A stretch of DNA of 64,000 nucleotides from Clavibacter michiganensis subsp. insidiosus (GTDB taxonomy: Bacteria > Actinomycetota > Actinomycetes > Actinomycetales > Microbacteriaceae): positions 2,914,001-2,978,000 of the forward strand of contig NZ_MZMO01000001.1 of assembly GCF_002240565.1 (NCBI RefSeq), given 5' to 3'. The notes beneath the pieces were generated by a model. It made no database searches. It had not been told where the DNA came from and was given only the letters and a program-made list of their open reading frames with translations. The stretch's first letter is position 1, and each line of letters opens with the position of its first letter. Made by a program: the position numbers and the translations under genes. Positions 1 through 9,404 of this stretch are shown here, in pieces.

Positions 1-1089
1 GACGTACGCGGCGTGCACGCCCGGCGTGGGCACGCGCACCGAGTACAGGCCGTTCTCGGCGGCGGACTCGGTGGCCTCGTTGTCGAGGTCCCACTTGACC
101 TCCATGTGGTCGCTCACGAAGCCGAGGGGCACGATCACGACGGCGCGGCGGCCCTGCGCGGGCAGCTCGCCGATGGCGTCGTTCACGTCCGGCTCGAGCC
201 ACGGCATCGAGGGTGGGCCGGAGCGCGACTGGTAGACGAGCTGCCACGGCACGTCCTGGTCGATGCCGAGCTCCTTCTTCACCTCGTGCATGACGACCTC
301 GGCGACGGCGAGGTGCTGCGCCGCGTAGGCGCCGTCCTCGTCGAAGCCGCGCTCGGCGGGGCCGGACTTGGCGGCGTCCGACGACGGGATGGAGTGCGTG
401 GAGAACAGGATCTCGACGTCGGTCGCGAGGTCGACGGGCTTCCCCTCCGCCTCGAAGTGCGCGATCACGTCGCGGATCCCGTCGCGCGTGCCCTCGATGA
501 ACGGCGTGACGAAGCCCGGGTGGTCGAAGAACTGGCGCACCTTGTCGATGCGGATGACGCCCTGCAGCTGCGTGTCCTCGAGCGCGTCCGCGAAGTCCTC
601 GCGGTACTGGCGGCACGAGGAGTACGAGCTGTAGGCGCTCGTGGCGACGGCGATGAGCTGGCGGTAGCCCTTCTCCTCGGCCTCGCGCAGCGCGTCGTTG
701 AGGTACGGACCCCAGTTGCGGTTGCCCCACAGCACGGGCAGGTCGATGCCGCGCTCGGCGAGGCGCGCCTCGAGGGCGGCCTTCAGCTCGCGGTTCTGCT
801 CGTTGATGGGACTGATGCCGCCGAACGCGCGGTAGTGGTGGGCGACCTCCTCGAGGCGCTCCTCCGGGATTCCGCGACCCGAGGTGACGTTGCGGAGGAA
901 CGGGATGACGTCGTCCTGGCCCTCGGGTCCGCCGAAGGAGGCGAGCAGGATCGCGTCGTAGGCGACGGGCTCCTCGACGTGCGCGGGGCCCATCTTCGCG
1001 GCCTCGCTCGCGGCGGAGACGAGGGCGCCGGGCGCCCGAGGGGCGTCGGTGGCGGGGGCGGGCTTGCGACCCAGGTTGACAGCGGCCAT
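1..1089 (-). CDS. cpfC: Coproporphyrin III ferrochelatase (C-terminus beyond window)
   Basis: Inserts ferrous iron into coproporphyrin III, the step before ChdC in the coproporphyrin-dependent heme pathway of actinobacteria. The first 363 residues are present and the reading frame runs off base 1. Residues near 50 carry the LASFGGPEG start of the ferrochelatase fold, and FSTHSIP has its His at residue 232, matching the conserved iron-binding histidine region. The family is usually 370-400 residues, so only a short tail is missing. The ATG overlaps the chdC stop by one base (TAATG), so the two are translationally coupled. The family is clear; the CpfC rather than HemH name follows from the linked chdC. 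Confidence 0.93.
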   Translation of the reverse strand, partial: MAAVNLGRKPAPATDAPRAPGALVSAASEAAKMGPAHVEEPVAYDAILLASFGGPEGQDDVIPFLRNVTSGRGIPEERLEEVAHHYRAFGGISPINEQNRELKAALEARLAERGIDLPVLWGNRNWGPYLNDALREAEEKGYRQLIAVATSAYSSYSSCRQYREDFADALEDTQLQGVIRIDKVRQFFDHPGFVTPFIEGTRDGIRDVIAHFEAEGKPVDLATDVEILFSTHSIPSSDAAKSGPAERGFDEDGAYAAQHLAVAEVVMHEVKKELGIDQDVPWQLVYQSRSGPPSMPWLEPDVNDAIGELPAQGRRAVVIVPLGFVSDHMEVKWDLDNEATESAAENGLYSVRVPTPGVHAAYV

Positions 1090-1859
1090 TACTGGAGGAC
1101 CTCCACGAGCTCGGCGGTGGTGATGCGGCGGCCCGTGTAGAACGGGACCTCCTCGCGCACATGACGGCGCGCGTCCGTGTTGCGCAGGTCGCGCATCATG
1201 TCGACCAGGTCGACGAGCTCGTTCGACTCGAGCGGGAGGATCCACTCGTAGTCGCCGAGGCCGAACGACGAGACCGTGTTGGCGATGACGCTGCGGAAGG
1301 CCGCGCCCTGGCGGCCGTGCTGGGCGAGCATGCGCCCGCGCTCCTCGGGCGGCAGCAGGTACCACTCGTAGGAGCGGACGAAGGGGTAGACGCAGAGCCA
1401 GTCGCGCGGCTCCTCGCCCCGGAGGAAGCCGGGCACGTGGCTGCGGTTGAACTCGGCGTCGCGGTGGACGCCCGCGGCGCTCCACGACGGGATGAGCGCG
1501 CGGATGAGGCGCGCGCGGCGGATCTCGCGGAAGGCCCACTGCAGGGTCTCCATCTGGGGGCCGTGGATCCAGACCATGAGGTCGGCGTCGGCGCGCATGC
1601 CCGAGACGTCGTAGAAGCCGCGGACGGTGACGCCCTCGGCCTCGACGATGTGGACGATGCCGTCGAGCTCGTCGACCGCGCCGGGGACCTCGCGACCGTC
1701 GAGGTCGTCGGGGCGGGCGGGATCGCGGCGGAAGACGGCCCAGAGGGCGTAGCCGCTGGGGGATGCCTCGGGGGTCGACCCGTCGTCAGGACGGGCCTCT
1801 CCGGGGGACTCGATCGGGGGGACCTGAGATGCCGCCGACTCGGCAGCCGGGATGCTCAT
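1089..1859 (-). CDS. chdC: Coproheme decarboxylase ChdC (HemQ)
   Basis: Peroxide-dependent decarboxylation of coproheme to heme b, the last step of the coproporphyrin pathway, in the cytoplasm. The protein is a chlorite-dismutase-fold enzyme. A VYPF motif near residue 158 supplies the family's catalytic Tyr, and the His of LAQHG lies 23 residues later at the proximal heme-ligand position. The spacing and YPFVRSYEWYLLP-type motif match the actinobacterial form. The start was set at ATG 1859 because GGAG lies just upstream; ATG at 1868 or a longer form to 1898 is possible. It is followed directly by cpfC with a one-base overlap. Confidence 0.93.
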   Translation of the reverse strand: MSIPAAESAASQVPPIESPGEARPDDGSTPEASPSGYALWAVFRRDPARPDDLDGREVPGAVDELDGIVHIVEAEGVTVRGFYDVSGMRADADLMVWIHGPQMETLQWAFREIRRARLIRALIPSWSAAGVHRDAEFNRSHVPGFLRGEEPRDWLCVYPFVRSYEWYLLPPEERGRMLAQHGRQGAAFRSVIANTVSSFGLGDYEWILPLESNELVDLVDMMRDLRNTDARRHVREEVPFYTGRRITTAELVEVLQ

Positions 1860-1928
1860 GATCTCCATGGTACGTCGCGCGGCGACCCCGCCCCGCATCG
1901 GACGGACGGCCGTCAGATCATTCGCGGG

Positions 1929-2492
1929 CTACCGGGCGTCGCGGCCCGTGAGCGCGAGCAGCCGCACCTGCAGGGGCGCGTCCTCGGCGACCGGCACGGG
2001 CGACGCGAACAGGCCGCTGGCCTCGAGCGTGTCCTTCTGCGGGGCGAAGACCGTCCACGTGGCGCGCACGAGCTCGTCGTCGATGCGCTCGTCGGCGCCG
2101 ACCGCGCGCGCGAGGTCCCAGCCGTGGATCACGACGTCGGACAGCTGCTCGCGCAGGTACTCCCGGGCGGGCACGCGATCGGTCGACAGGAGGACGGGCC
2201 GCTCCGGTTCCACGCCCTCCCACGCCGCGAGCGCCTCGCGGGAGTAGCGGCCCCACTCGGCCACGAGGTCGTCGTCGAGGTCGCGGATGAGCGGCTGCCC
2301 GGTCTGCACGGTGTGGCCGGCGAGGAGGAGCGGCACCCACTGCTGCTCCTCGATGACATGCGCCACGAGCTCGCGGACGTCCCACTCGACGTCGGGCGTG
2401 GGCGCCGTCCAGTCGGTGACCGCGCCGAGTCGGTCGGCGAATCCGGTGTGCGCCCGGCGGATCAGGTCGTGCCAGTCGAGGTCCGTGTCCAT
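1929..2492 (-). CDS. DinB-fold / TIGR03086-type metal-binding protein
   Basis: A 187-residue protein of the maleylpyruvate-isomerase-N/DinB superfamily, four-helix bundles that often use mycothiol as cofactor in actinobacteria. Histidines in LVAHVIEEQQW (around residue 45) and DVVIHGWDLARA (around 123) sit at the expected metal-ligand positions. The start is the ATG at 2492. It lies upstream of chdC on the same strand, with 69 bp between the ORF end and the chdC start. The substrate is unknown; a thiol-transfer or detoxification role is inferred only from the fold. Confidence 0.7.
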   Translation of the reverse strand: MDTDLDWHDLIRRAHTGFADRLGAVTDWTAPTPDVEWDVRELVAHVIEEQQWVPLLLAGHTVQTGQPLIRDLDDDLVAEWGRYSREALAAWEGVEPERPVLLSTDRVPAREYLREQLSDVVIHGWDLARAVGADERIDDELVRATWTVFAPQKDTLEASGLFASPVPVAEDAPLQVRLLALTGRDAR

Positions 2493-2579
2493 GGTCGCGC
2501 TCCCGTCGGTGGTGTCACCGGGGAACGTCCGCGGCGGGCCCGCGCATTCCCGCTCCGGATCCGGGTGGCGCGACGGGCG

Positions 2580-4217
2580 TCAGGCCGGGGGCTGCCGCGC
2601 GGCGGAGAACTGGTGGCGGGGAGCCCGGAGCGCGCGGAACGGATCCGTGCCCGCGAGGCCCTGCAGCCCCGGCGCGAGCACCCCGAGGATCCCCACGACC
2701 GCCACGACGACGACCAGCAGGCGCGGCAAACCGGACGCGACGGAGTGCACGACGGCCATGGGCTCCAGCAGGTTGACGCCGACGAGGAACACGGTCGCCG
2801 AGACCGCGAGCGACATGGCCGCGCCGTCCGCGATGCCGACGACGGCGAGGATCACGAGCACCCACAGGCCGTACCAGGGGTACACGACGGGCGACATCGC
2901 GACGACGCACACGAACGCGAGGGCCAGGCGCGCCTCGCCCGAGAGCGTGCGCGTCGTGAGGATGCACCACGCGGCGCCCGCGAAACCGAGCAGGATGCCG
3001 GCGGTCTTGATCCCGCCCTCGACCGCTCCGCCCGGCCCGCCGAGCGCCTCGACCAGCGGGCCGAACGCGCCCGCGGCCACGCCGAACGGCATGAACCACG
3101 AGACGACGGAGACCGGGCTCGAGAGGGCGGAGATCCAGCCGAGGCCGACGCCGAGCAGCTCGCCGCCGAGCGCCAGGAGGGCCATGGCGGCGATGCCGGA
3201 CGCGGTCCACGCGGCCCAGACCCGCGGGTCGCGGGTGGGCGGGCCGAGGCCGGCGACGCCGCCCGCGGATCCGTCGACGGCCACGCCCTCCGGCGCCCGG
3301 TCGTCGACGCGACGGGCGCGCATCTCCGCGTGCACGATCGCGACGATGGGCAGGGCCAGCAGCGCGATGGGCTTGACCGCCACCGCGCACGTCACGAGCA
3401 GCACGCCGAGAACGGGCCGCGAGTCGATGGCGGCGAGGAGGCCGGCGACCAGCAGGCCCATCATCAGCGCGTCGTTGTGCGCGGCCACCACGAAGTTGAA
3501 GACGACGAGCGGGCTCGCGGCGAGGAACCACGCCGTCCGCACGGGGTCGATGCGGCGGCGGCGCGCGATGCGGAGGCCGCACGCGACCATGAGGACGACG
3601 CCGACGACGGCCACGCCGCGTGCGGCGAGGACCGCGACCTCGACCCCGACCGCGTCGGAGATCGCGCCGATGACGCGCTCGATCGCGAGGAACAGCGGGC
3701 CGTAGGGCGCGGGGGTGTGCGCCCACAGCGGGTCGACGCCCGTGCTCCGCCAGACGGGCAGCACGGCAGGCCCGTGCTCGTACGGCGAGAGGCCGGCGCC
3801 GAGCACGCGGCCCTGGGCGATGTACGAGTAGATGTCGCGGCTGAACAGCGGCGCGCTGAAGAGGAGCGGGACGGTCCAGACGACCGCGAGCCGCAGCGTG
3901 GCGGGGAGGCCCACCGGGCCGAGCCGCGGGAGGAGCGCGCCGAGGAGGAGCCACGCGGAGGTGAGCATCAGGCCGCCCACGACCACCCCGAGCGACGCGA
4001 CGCTCGTGGCGACGGGCGAGACGCGGAGCGCGCCGATCACGGGCGTCCGCGAGAGCTCCGACTCGGCCGGCGCGTGGCCGACGACGAACGAGGCCACGAG
4101 GAGGAGCAGCGCACCGGCGAGCCCGACGAGCCCCGGCAGCATCAGCGGATGCGCACCCGGGGATCCCGGCTCACGCGCCTCGCGGCGGCGCGGACGCGCG
4201 GATCCCCCCTCGGCCAT
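2580..4217 (-). CDS. mptB: Polyprenol-phosphomannose-dependent alpha-1,6-mannosyltransferase (MptB-like)
   Basis: A polytopic GT-C-fold glycosyltransferase of about 545 residues that would add mannose from polyprenyl-phosphomannose to lipomannan-type glycolipids at the membrane. It has about twelve hydrophobic segments. Near residues 115-135 is the LFSRDIYSYIAQG-type loop with acidic residues typical of MptB, followed by GLSPYEHGPAVLP and an APYGPLFL segment. ATG 4217 was chosen over the GTG three bases upstream. The C-terminal ~30 residues are basic. Family assignment is good; the exact acceptor in this genus is inferred from mycobacterial and corynebacterial homologues. Confidence 0.8.
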   Translation of the reverse strand: MAEGGSARPRRREAREPGSPGAHPLMLPGLVGLAGALLLLVASFVVGHAPAESELSRTPVIGALRVSPVATSVASLGVVVGGLMLTSAWLLLGALLPRLGPVGLPATLRLAVVWTVPLLFSAPLFSRDIYSYIAQGRVLGAGLSPYEHGPAVLPVWRSTGVDPLWAHTPAPYGPLFLAIERVIGAISDAVGVEVAVLAARGVAVVGVVLMVACGLRIARRRRIDPVRTAWFLAASPLVVFNFVVAAHNDALMMGLLVAGLLAAIDSRPVLGVLLVTCAVAVKPIALLALPIVAIVHAEMRARRVDDRAPEGVAVDGSAGGVAGLGPPTRDPRVWAAWTASGIAAMALLALGGELLGVGLGWISALSSPVSVVSWFMPFGVAAGAFGPLVEALGGPGGAVEGGIKTAGILLGFAGAAWCILTTRTLSGEARLALAFVCVVAMSPVVYPWYGLWVLVILAVVGIADGAAMSLAVSATVFLVGVNLLEPMAVVHSVASGLPRLLVVVVAVVGILGVLAPGLQGLAGTDPFRALRAPRHQFSAARQPPA

Positions 4218-4238
4218 CACGGACGCTCGACCGGTGGG

Positions 4239-4514
4239 TCAGCGACGCGCGGCGCGGGCCACGGCCCCGACCACGCCGCCGACCACCACGACCGCGCCCA
4301 CCCCGACGGCCACGAGCAGCAGCGGGTCCTCGTCGGCCGTGCGGCGGATGCGGCGGCGCAGGTCGGCGACGCCGTCTTGCGCCCGGCGACGGACGTTCAG
4401 CTTGGCCTCGAGCGCGTCGAGCGTCGCGGAGATCTCCTCGCGCGTGTGCTGGATGTCGAGCTTCAGCTCGGTGCGGGACCGGGGTCCCGTGGGGCGGGGG
4501 CCGTCAGTGGTCAT
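4239..4514 (-). CDS. DUF3618-family small membrane protein
   Basis: A 91-residue protein with an amphipathic helical N-half (RTELKLDIQHTREEISATL, the typical DUF3618 signature) and one membrane segment near residues 65-85, ending in Arg/Ala. The ATG lies inside the end of the upstream holin-like gene, an 11-bp overlap, so the two are probably co-translated. The pairing of DUF3618 with a holin-III-like protein and a YtxH-like protein is a common actinobacterial envelope-stress arrangement. Molecular function is unknown. Confidence 0.8.
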   Translation of the reverse strand: MTTDGPRPTGPRSRTELKLDIQHTREEISATLDALEAKLNVRRRAQDGVADLRRRIRRTADEDPLLLVAVGVGAVVVVGGVVGAVARAARR

Positions 4515-4920
4515 ACTTGCCGGTCCCCTTCACCGCGTCGACGTCCTCCTTGAGGCTGTCCACCGTCTCCTCGGGCGTGGGCGGGACGCCCTTCTTGAGC
4601 CAGCGGATGCCGAGCAGCGCCAACACCGCCGTGATGAGGAGGAAGACGCCCGCGACGATGAGCGCGGACAGCCACGGCGAGAACGCCTCGGACAGGCCGA
4701 GGATCGCGGCGGCGACGAGCACCAGGAACGCGATGAACGCGAAGAACAGCGCCACGACGAGGAAGCCGGCACCGATCCCCGCGTGCTTGAGCTTGGTGAC
4801 GAGCTCGTTCTTGAACGACTCGATCTCGTCCTTGATCAGCTGGACGATGAGCGTCGGCAGGTCGGCGACGAGCCGGACGAGCGAGCGCTTGCTCTTCGGA
4901 TTGAGATCCTGATCCGTCAT
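4504..4920 (-). CDS. Phage-holin-III-like (DUF1469) membrane protein
   Basis: A 138-residue protein with two strong membrane segments (about 50-75 and 84-108) separated by a short SEAFSPW loop, preceded by an amphipathic DEIESFKNELVTKLK helix. This is the Actinobacteria-wide putative holin superfamily III architecture. Despite the name these are ordinary chromosomal genes, not phage remnants. ATG 4920 was chosen because it follows a GGGAGGGAACC-like ribosome site and matches the usual N-terminus; the open frame extends upstream without homology. It overlaps the next gene by 11 bp. Confidence 0.8.
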   Translation of the reverse strand: MTDQDLNPKSKRSLVRLVADLPTLIVQLIKDEIESFKNELVTKLKHAGIGAGFLVVALFFAFIAFLVLVAAAILGLSEAFSPWLSALIVAGVFLLITAVLALLGIRWLKKGVPPTPEETVDSLKEDVDAVKGTGKYDH

Positions 4921-4952
4921 GCGGGGTTCCCTCCTGGGGATGGGCTTGCGGG

Positions 4953-5294
4953 TCAGCGGGAGGTGCCGGAGCCGTTCGGCTCGGGCGAGGCGGGGTCCAT
5001 GGTCGGGTACGAGGAGGTCGACGCGCTCGAGGGGGCGCTGCCGCTCGAGGAGTCCTTCTTGCCGCCGGTGACGGTGCCGACGACCTTCTTGGCGCCGCCG
5101 ACGACCGCGTGCGCGACGTCGGGGGTGTGGTCCTTCACGAAGCCGGCCGCGTTGTCGACCTGGCGCTGGACCTTCGGGTCGTCCCAGACCTTCTTGGCGT
5201 TCGTGCGGATCTGCTCGTAGCGCTTGCGTCCGGCGCGGGCGCCGAGGACGTAGCCGACACCAGCTCCGGCGACGAAGAGAAGCTTGCCTTTCAT
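4953..5294 (-). CDS. Small YtxH-like protein
   Basis: A 113-residue protein whose N-terminus (MKGKLLFVAGAGVGYVLGA) is one short glycine-rich membrane segment, followed by a basic RAGRKRYEQIR stretch, a helical middle and a Ser/Pro/Gly-rich tail. This resembles YtxH/gas-vesicle-like small stress proteins. GGAG lies about ten bases upstream of ATG 5294. It is the first gene of a three-gene minus-strand cluster with the holin-like and DUF3618 genes, 32 bp apart. Its function is unknown. Confidence 0.72.
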   Translation of the reverse strand: MKGKLLFVAGAGVGYVLGARAGRKRYEQIRTNAKKVWDDPKVQRQVDNAAGFVKDHTPDVAHAVVGGAKKVVGTVTGGKKDSSSGSAPSSASTSSYPTMDPASPEPNGSGTSR

Positions 5295-5421
5295 GGGAGA
5301 TCTCCGATCGTTGAGGGGGCACGTGCAGCACACGTCCCTCCAGCGTATCCCTCCGGCGCGGCCGCGTGGTCGGGGGCGGCGGGGCCGACGGTGCCCGGCC
5401 ACGCCGGTCCCCGACCGCCCA

Positions 5422-6861
5422 TCAGCGGGCCAGGAGGCGTGCCGCAGCGGCCTGGGCGTCGGCCACCACGGAGGCGAGCCCGGTGCCCGCGACGGCGGAC
5501 CCGGTGATCTCGAGCCCCGGGTGCTCGGCCGCCTCGTCGCGCACGGCCTGCACGCGCTCGCGGTGGCCGGAGGCGGCGAACGGGAGGGCGTTGGTCCAGC
5601 GCACGCGGGCGGATCCGGTGACGCGGCCGGCCAGGTCGACGCCGAGCAGCGCCGACGCGTCGTGCACCGCGAGCGCGGTGAGCTCGTCGTCGGGGAGCCC
5701 TGCGGTGTCGTCGTCGCCGCCCGCGCGCCCGTAGGAGAGGCGGAGCACGTGCCGGTCGCCCGCCTGCTCCTTCAGCCACGGCCACTTGGCGGTGGCGTGC
5801 GTGAGGGCCTTGGCGCGGATCCCCGGGGCGTCGGCCGCGACGAGCACGCCTGTTCCGCGGGGTGCGGCGTCGATCTCGGGCGCGCGCACGACGAGCGTGA
5901 CCAGCTCGACGGAGGAGGGCTCGGGCCAGCCCTCCGTGACGGCGCGGGGCGCGAGGCCGGAGAAGAGGCGGATGAGCCCGGCAGCGGGGATCGCGAGGAC
6001 CACGCCCGCCGCGTCGATGCCGCGGCCGTCGGCGAGCTCGACGTGCCAGTCGTCGTACGCGGCCGCGCCCTCGTGCGAGCGGTGCCGGTGCACGGACTCG
6101 ACGGCGAGCGAGGTGCGGACGTCGACGCCGAGGCGCGCGAGGTCGGCGGCAAGCGCGTCGACCAGCAGGTGCACGCCACCGACGATGCCGCTGACGGCGG
6201 ATCCCGCGGGCGACGCCGCGCGCATGGACGCGACCGCGCGCCCCAGCGACCCCTGCTCGGCGAGGCCGGCGCGGAGGCCGGGCGCGACGGAGTCGGCGTC
6301 GACCTCGTCGGGGTGGGCGCTGTGCACGCCGGAGACGATGGGGGCGACCAGCCGGTCGACCACGCGGTCGCCCATGCGGGCGCGGACGAGGCCGCCGAGC
6401 GTGCGCTCCTTCGCGCCGACGGAGGCGGGGAGGAGGAGGTCGGCCTTGGCGCGGGCGACGCCGGCGCGGCCGATGGCCGTGGCGATGGTGGCGTCGAACG
6501 GGTGGGCGGGGATCCCGAGCAGGCCCGTGCGCGGCAGCTGGATGGCGCGCTCGGCGAGCTGCACCCATGCGCCGTCCGGGTTCGGCTGCACGATCCGGTC
6601 GGCGAGGCCGAGCTCCCCGAGGAAGGCGGCCACCGTGCCGCGGCGGGTGGCGAAGCTCTCGGCGCCGCTGTCGAGGCGGAGGCCGTCGACCACGTGGGAT
6701 CCGACGGTGCCGCCGAGCGCGGGCGACGCCTCCACGAGGATCACGCGCTTCCCGGCGAGGGCGCACGCGCGGGCGGCGATGAGGCCGCCGACACCGCCGC
6801 CGATCACGACGACGTCGGTGGGGTCGACCTCGCCGGCGGCCTGCCGCGGGTCGCTACTCAC
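5422..6861 (-). CDS. cgoX: Coproporphyrinogen III oxidase (FAD-dependent, HemY/CgoX type)
   Basis: Oxidises coproporphyrinogen III to coproporphyrin III using FAD and oxygen. The dinucleotide-binding GGGVGG lies at residues 21-26 after a beta strand VVVI, followed by the acidic residue ending VILVE. A C-terminal segment carries a second FAD-contacting region (GLASVVADAQAAAARLL). At 479 residues it has the normal length. The GTG start overlaps the hemE stop by 8 bp (GTGAGTAG), so translation is coupled. Substrate choice of copro- over protoporphyrinogen is inferred from the chdC/cpfC context. Confidence 0.9.
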   Translation of the reverse strand: MSSDPRQAAGEVDPTDVVVIGGGVGGLIAARACALAGKRVILVEASPALGGTVGSHVVDGLRLDSGAESFATRRGTVAAFLGELGLADRIVQPNPDGAWVQLAERAIQLPRTGLLGIPAHPFDATIATAIGRAGVARAKADLLLPASVGAKERTLGGLVRARMGDRVVDRLVAPIVSGVHSAHPDEVDADSVAPGLRAGLAEQGSLGRAVASMRAASPAGSAVSGIVGGVHLLVDALAADLARLGVDVRTSLAVESVHRHRSHEGAAAYDDWHVELADGRGIDAAGVVLAIPAAGLIRLFSGLAPRAVTEGWPEPSSVELVTLVVRAPEIDAAPRGTGVLVAADAPGIRAKALTHATAKWPWLKEQAGDRHVLRLSYGRAGGDDDTAGLPDDELTALAVHDASALLGVDLAGRVTGSARVRWTNALPFAASGHRERVQAVRDEAAEHPGLEITGSAVAGTGLASVVADAQAAAARLLAR

Positions 6862-7981
6862 GGACGAGCTCCACGATGCGGGTGAGCACGGTCGGGTCGG
6901 TCTCGGGCGGCACGCCGTGGCCGAGGTTGAGCACGTGGGCGGGCGCCGCCTTCCCGCGCTCCAGCACGTCGCGGACGTGGGCCTCGAGGATCGGCCACGG
7001 GGCCGCGAGGAGCGCCGGGTCGACGTTGCCCTGGACGGGGACGGACCCACCGAGCCGCCGCGACGCCTCGTCGAGCGGGATGCGCCAGTCGACGCCCACC
7101 GCGTCGACGCCCACGTCGTGCATCGCGCCGAGCAGCTCGCCCGTGCCGACGCCGAAGTGGACGAGCGGCACCGTGCGGCCGTCCGCGGCGGTGATCGTGC
7201 GCACGTGGTCGAGCGCGAGCGCGGACGCCGGGGCGACGCGCTGCGTGTAGTCGGCGAGCGACAGGCCGCCCGCCCACGAGTCGAAGAGCTGCGCGGCGGA
7301 GGCGCCCGCCATGACCTGCGCGTGCAGGAAGACGCCCGTGATCTCGGCGCACCAGCGCATGAGCGCGTCCCAGGCGTCCGGATCCGCGTGCATGAGGCCG
7401 CGGGCCGCGATGTGGTCCTTGCTCGGGCCGCCCTCGACGAGGTACGCGGCGAGCGTGAAGGGGGCGCCCGCGAAGCCGATGAGCGGGGTGTCGCCGAGCT
7501 CGGCGACCGTGCGCGCGACCGCCTGGCGGATGGGCTCGAGCGCGGCCGGGTCGAGCGACGGCAGCGCGGCCACGTCGGCCGCGGTGCGCACGGGCTTCTC
7601 GAGCACGGGGCCGCGGCCCGCGACGATGTCGACGCCGACGCCCGCGAGCTTCAGCGGGATGACGATGTCGCTGAAGAAGATGCCCGCGTCGACGTGGTGG
7701 CGGCGCACCGGCTGCAGCGTGATCTCGCTGGCCATCTCCGGGTCGAGGCACGCGTCGAGCATGCGCGTGCCCACGCGGAGCTCGCGGTACTCGGGCAGCG
7801 ACCGGCCGGCCTGGCGCATGAACCACACGGGCGCGCGCTCGCCGCGGTGGCCGCGGTACGCCTCGACGAGGAGCGACGACGCGGTGCGCGTGTTGAGCGG
7901 GTGCTCTGCGGGGAGCGGGACGGCGGCGGACGAGGGCACGGAGGACGGCGAGGAGCTGGGCGTGATCACGGAGGAGATCAT
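6854..7981 (-). CDS. hemE: Uroporphyrinogen decarboxylase
   Basis: Converts uroporphyrinogen III to coproporphyrinogen III by four decarboxylations. The N-terminal family signature [16 protein letters not shown] is at residues 51-66 and contains the substrate-binding Arg pair; the second signature region lies around [19 protein letters not shown]. The 375-residue form starting at ATG 7981 has a Ser-rich 20-residue head; an upstream extension to 8092 would run into hemA and was not used. It is divergent from hemA across about 100 bp that must hold both promoters, and is coupled to cgoX. Confidence 0.93.
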   Translation of the reverse strand: MISSVITPSSSPSSVPSSAAVPLPAEHPLNTRTASSLLVEAYRGHRGERAPVWFMRQAGRSLPEYRELRVGTRMLDACLDPEMASEITLQPVRRHHVDAGIFFSDIVIPLKLAGVGVDIVAGRGPVLEKPVRTAADVAALPSLDPAALEPIRQAVARTVAELGDTPLIGFAGAPFTLAAYLVEGGPSKDHIAARGLMHADPDAWDALMRWCAEITGVFLHAQVMAGASAAQLFDSWAGGLSLADYTQRVAPASALALDHVRTITAADGRTVPLVHFGVGTGELLGAMHDVGVDAVGVDWRIPLDEASRRLGGSVPVQGNVDPALLAAPWPILEAHVRDVLERGKAAPAHVLNLGHGVPPETDPTVLTRIVELVRE

Positions 7982-8084
7982 CGCATCCCGGCCTGCGCGC
8001 CCGCTCGGCTCGGGAGGCCGGTCGGGCGTAGGCAGGGTGCCCTCACCGGCCCGGAGCACACGGCGGGGAGGTTTAGCATGGAGC

Positions 8085-9404
8085 GTGCTCATATGTCTGA
8101 CGGCGAGTCATCACAACGCCAGCTTCGAGGTCCTCGAGAAGCTGTCCGTGGCCGCACCCTCCGTCGCCGGCACGCTCATGGAGCAGAACGACTTCATCGC
8201 GGGGGCCGTCGTCCTCGCCACCTGCAACCGCTTCGAGGCCTACCTCGACGTGGAGGAGCCCCTCACGGCGGCCCGCGCCCTCGCCGTCGAGGCCACGGTC
8301 GACGTGGTCAGCGGCGCCAGCGGCATCGGCCGTGACGACGTCCGCGGCAGCGTCGACGTGAAGTGCGGCGACGCGGTCGCCGAGCACCTGTTCGCCGTCT
8401 CCTCCGGCCTCGAGTCGGTCGTCGTCGGCGAGGGCGAGATCGCGGGCCAGGTGCGCCGGGCGCTCGAGGGCGCGCGCACGGGCGGCACCACGAGCACCGG
8501 CCTCGAGCGCCTCTTCCAGACCGCGTCGAACACGTCGCGCGGCGTCAAGACCCGCACGGGCCTGCAGAGCGCCGGCCGCTCCATGGTGCGGCTCGCGCTC
8601 GACCTCGCCGAGAGCCGCATCGCCGACTGGTCGGCCACGCGGGTCCTGCTCGTCGGCACGGGCGCCTACGCCGGTGCGAGCCTCGCCGCCCTCCGCGACC
8701 GCGGCGTCGTCGACGTGCACGTCTACTCCCCCTCGGGTCGCGCGCAGAAGTTCGCGGGCCCCCACGGGATCCCCGCCGTCGAGGGCCGCGAGTTGCTGAA
8801 GGCGCTCTCCGCATCCGACATGGTCGTCACCTGCAGCACCGCGCCCACCGCCGTGCTCGCCGCGCACCACATGCAGGGCGCCGCCGCGGTGTCGGGCGAC
8901 GGACGCCGTCGCCTCGTCATCGACCTGGGACTCCCCCGCAACGTGGATCCGGACGTCGTCACGGTCGACGGCGTCGAGCTGCTCGACCTCGAGACCATCA
9001 GCCTGCACGCGCCCCTGCGCGACCTGACCGCCACGGACGACGCGCGCGAGATCGTCAGCACCGCCGCCGCCGAGTTCCGCGCCGCGAGCGCCGAGGACGA
9101 GGTGGCCCCCGCCGTCGTCGCCCTGCGCACCCACATCTTCGACGTCCTCGAGGGCGAGCTGGAGCGGGTCCGCAAGCGCGGCGACTCCTCCGAGGCCACC
9201 GAGAAGGCGCTCCGGCACCTCGTCAGCGTCCTCGTGCACCAGCCCTCCGTCCGCGCGCGCGAGCTCGCGCGCCAGGGCGAGGGGGCCCGCGTGGTCGACG
9301 CCGTGCAGGCGCTCTTCGGCCTCGACGTGGAGATGCCCGCCGCGGTGTCCTCCCCCGTCGCCGTCGCGCTGCCGCGCACGGCCGAGGCGGGCCAGGCGTC
9401 GTGA
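8085..9404 (+). CDS. hemA: Glutamyl-tRNA reductase
   Basis: Reduces glutamyl-tRNA(Glu) with NADPH to glutamate-1-semialdehyde, the committed step of C5-pathway heme synthesis. The 439-residue protein has the catalytic Cys in [10 protein letters not shown] (residue 47), the conserved [18 protein letters not shown] segment, a Rossmann NADPH domain ([13 protein letters not shown]) and a helical dimerisation tail. GTG 8085 gives the usual [11 protein letters not shown]-terminus; GGGGAGG at 8065-8071 is 13 nt upstream, a little far. The stop overlaps the next gene's GTG. Confidence 0.95.
   Translation: MLICLTASHHNASFEVLEKLSVAAPSVAGTLMEQNDFIAGAVVLATCNRFEAYLDVEEPLTAARALAVEATVDVVSGASGIGRDDVRGSVDVKCGDAVAEHLFAVSSGLESVVVGEGEIAGQVRRALEGARTGGTTSTGLERLFQTASNTSRGVKTRTGLQSAGRSMVRLALDLAESRIADWSATRVLLVGTGAYAGASLAALRDRGVVDVHVYSPSGRAQKFAGPHGIPAVEGRELLKALSASDMVVTCSTAPTAVLAAHHMQGAAAVSGDGRRRLVIDLGLPRNVDPDVVTVDGVELLDLETISLHAPLRDLTATDDAREIVSTAAAEFRAASAEDEVAPAVVALRTHIFDVLEGELERVRKRGDSSEATEKALRHLVSVLVHQPSVRARELARQGEGARVVDAVQALFGLDVEMPAAVSSPVAVALPRTAEAGQAS

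Noticed and set aside
1161..4553. 1130-residue plus-strand open frame
   Set aside because: Shadow frame over chdC, the mannosyltransferase and other minus-strand genes; composition is Arg/Ala/Asp-rich without any domain.
4504..4920. Holin-like gene as sign of a prophage
   Set aside because: The family is a normal chromosomal envelope component in actinobacteria and no other phage gene is near.
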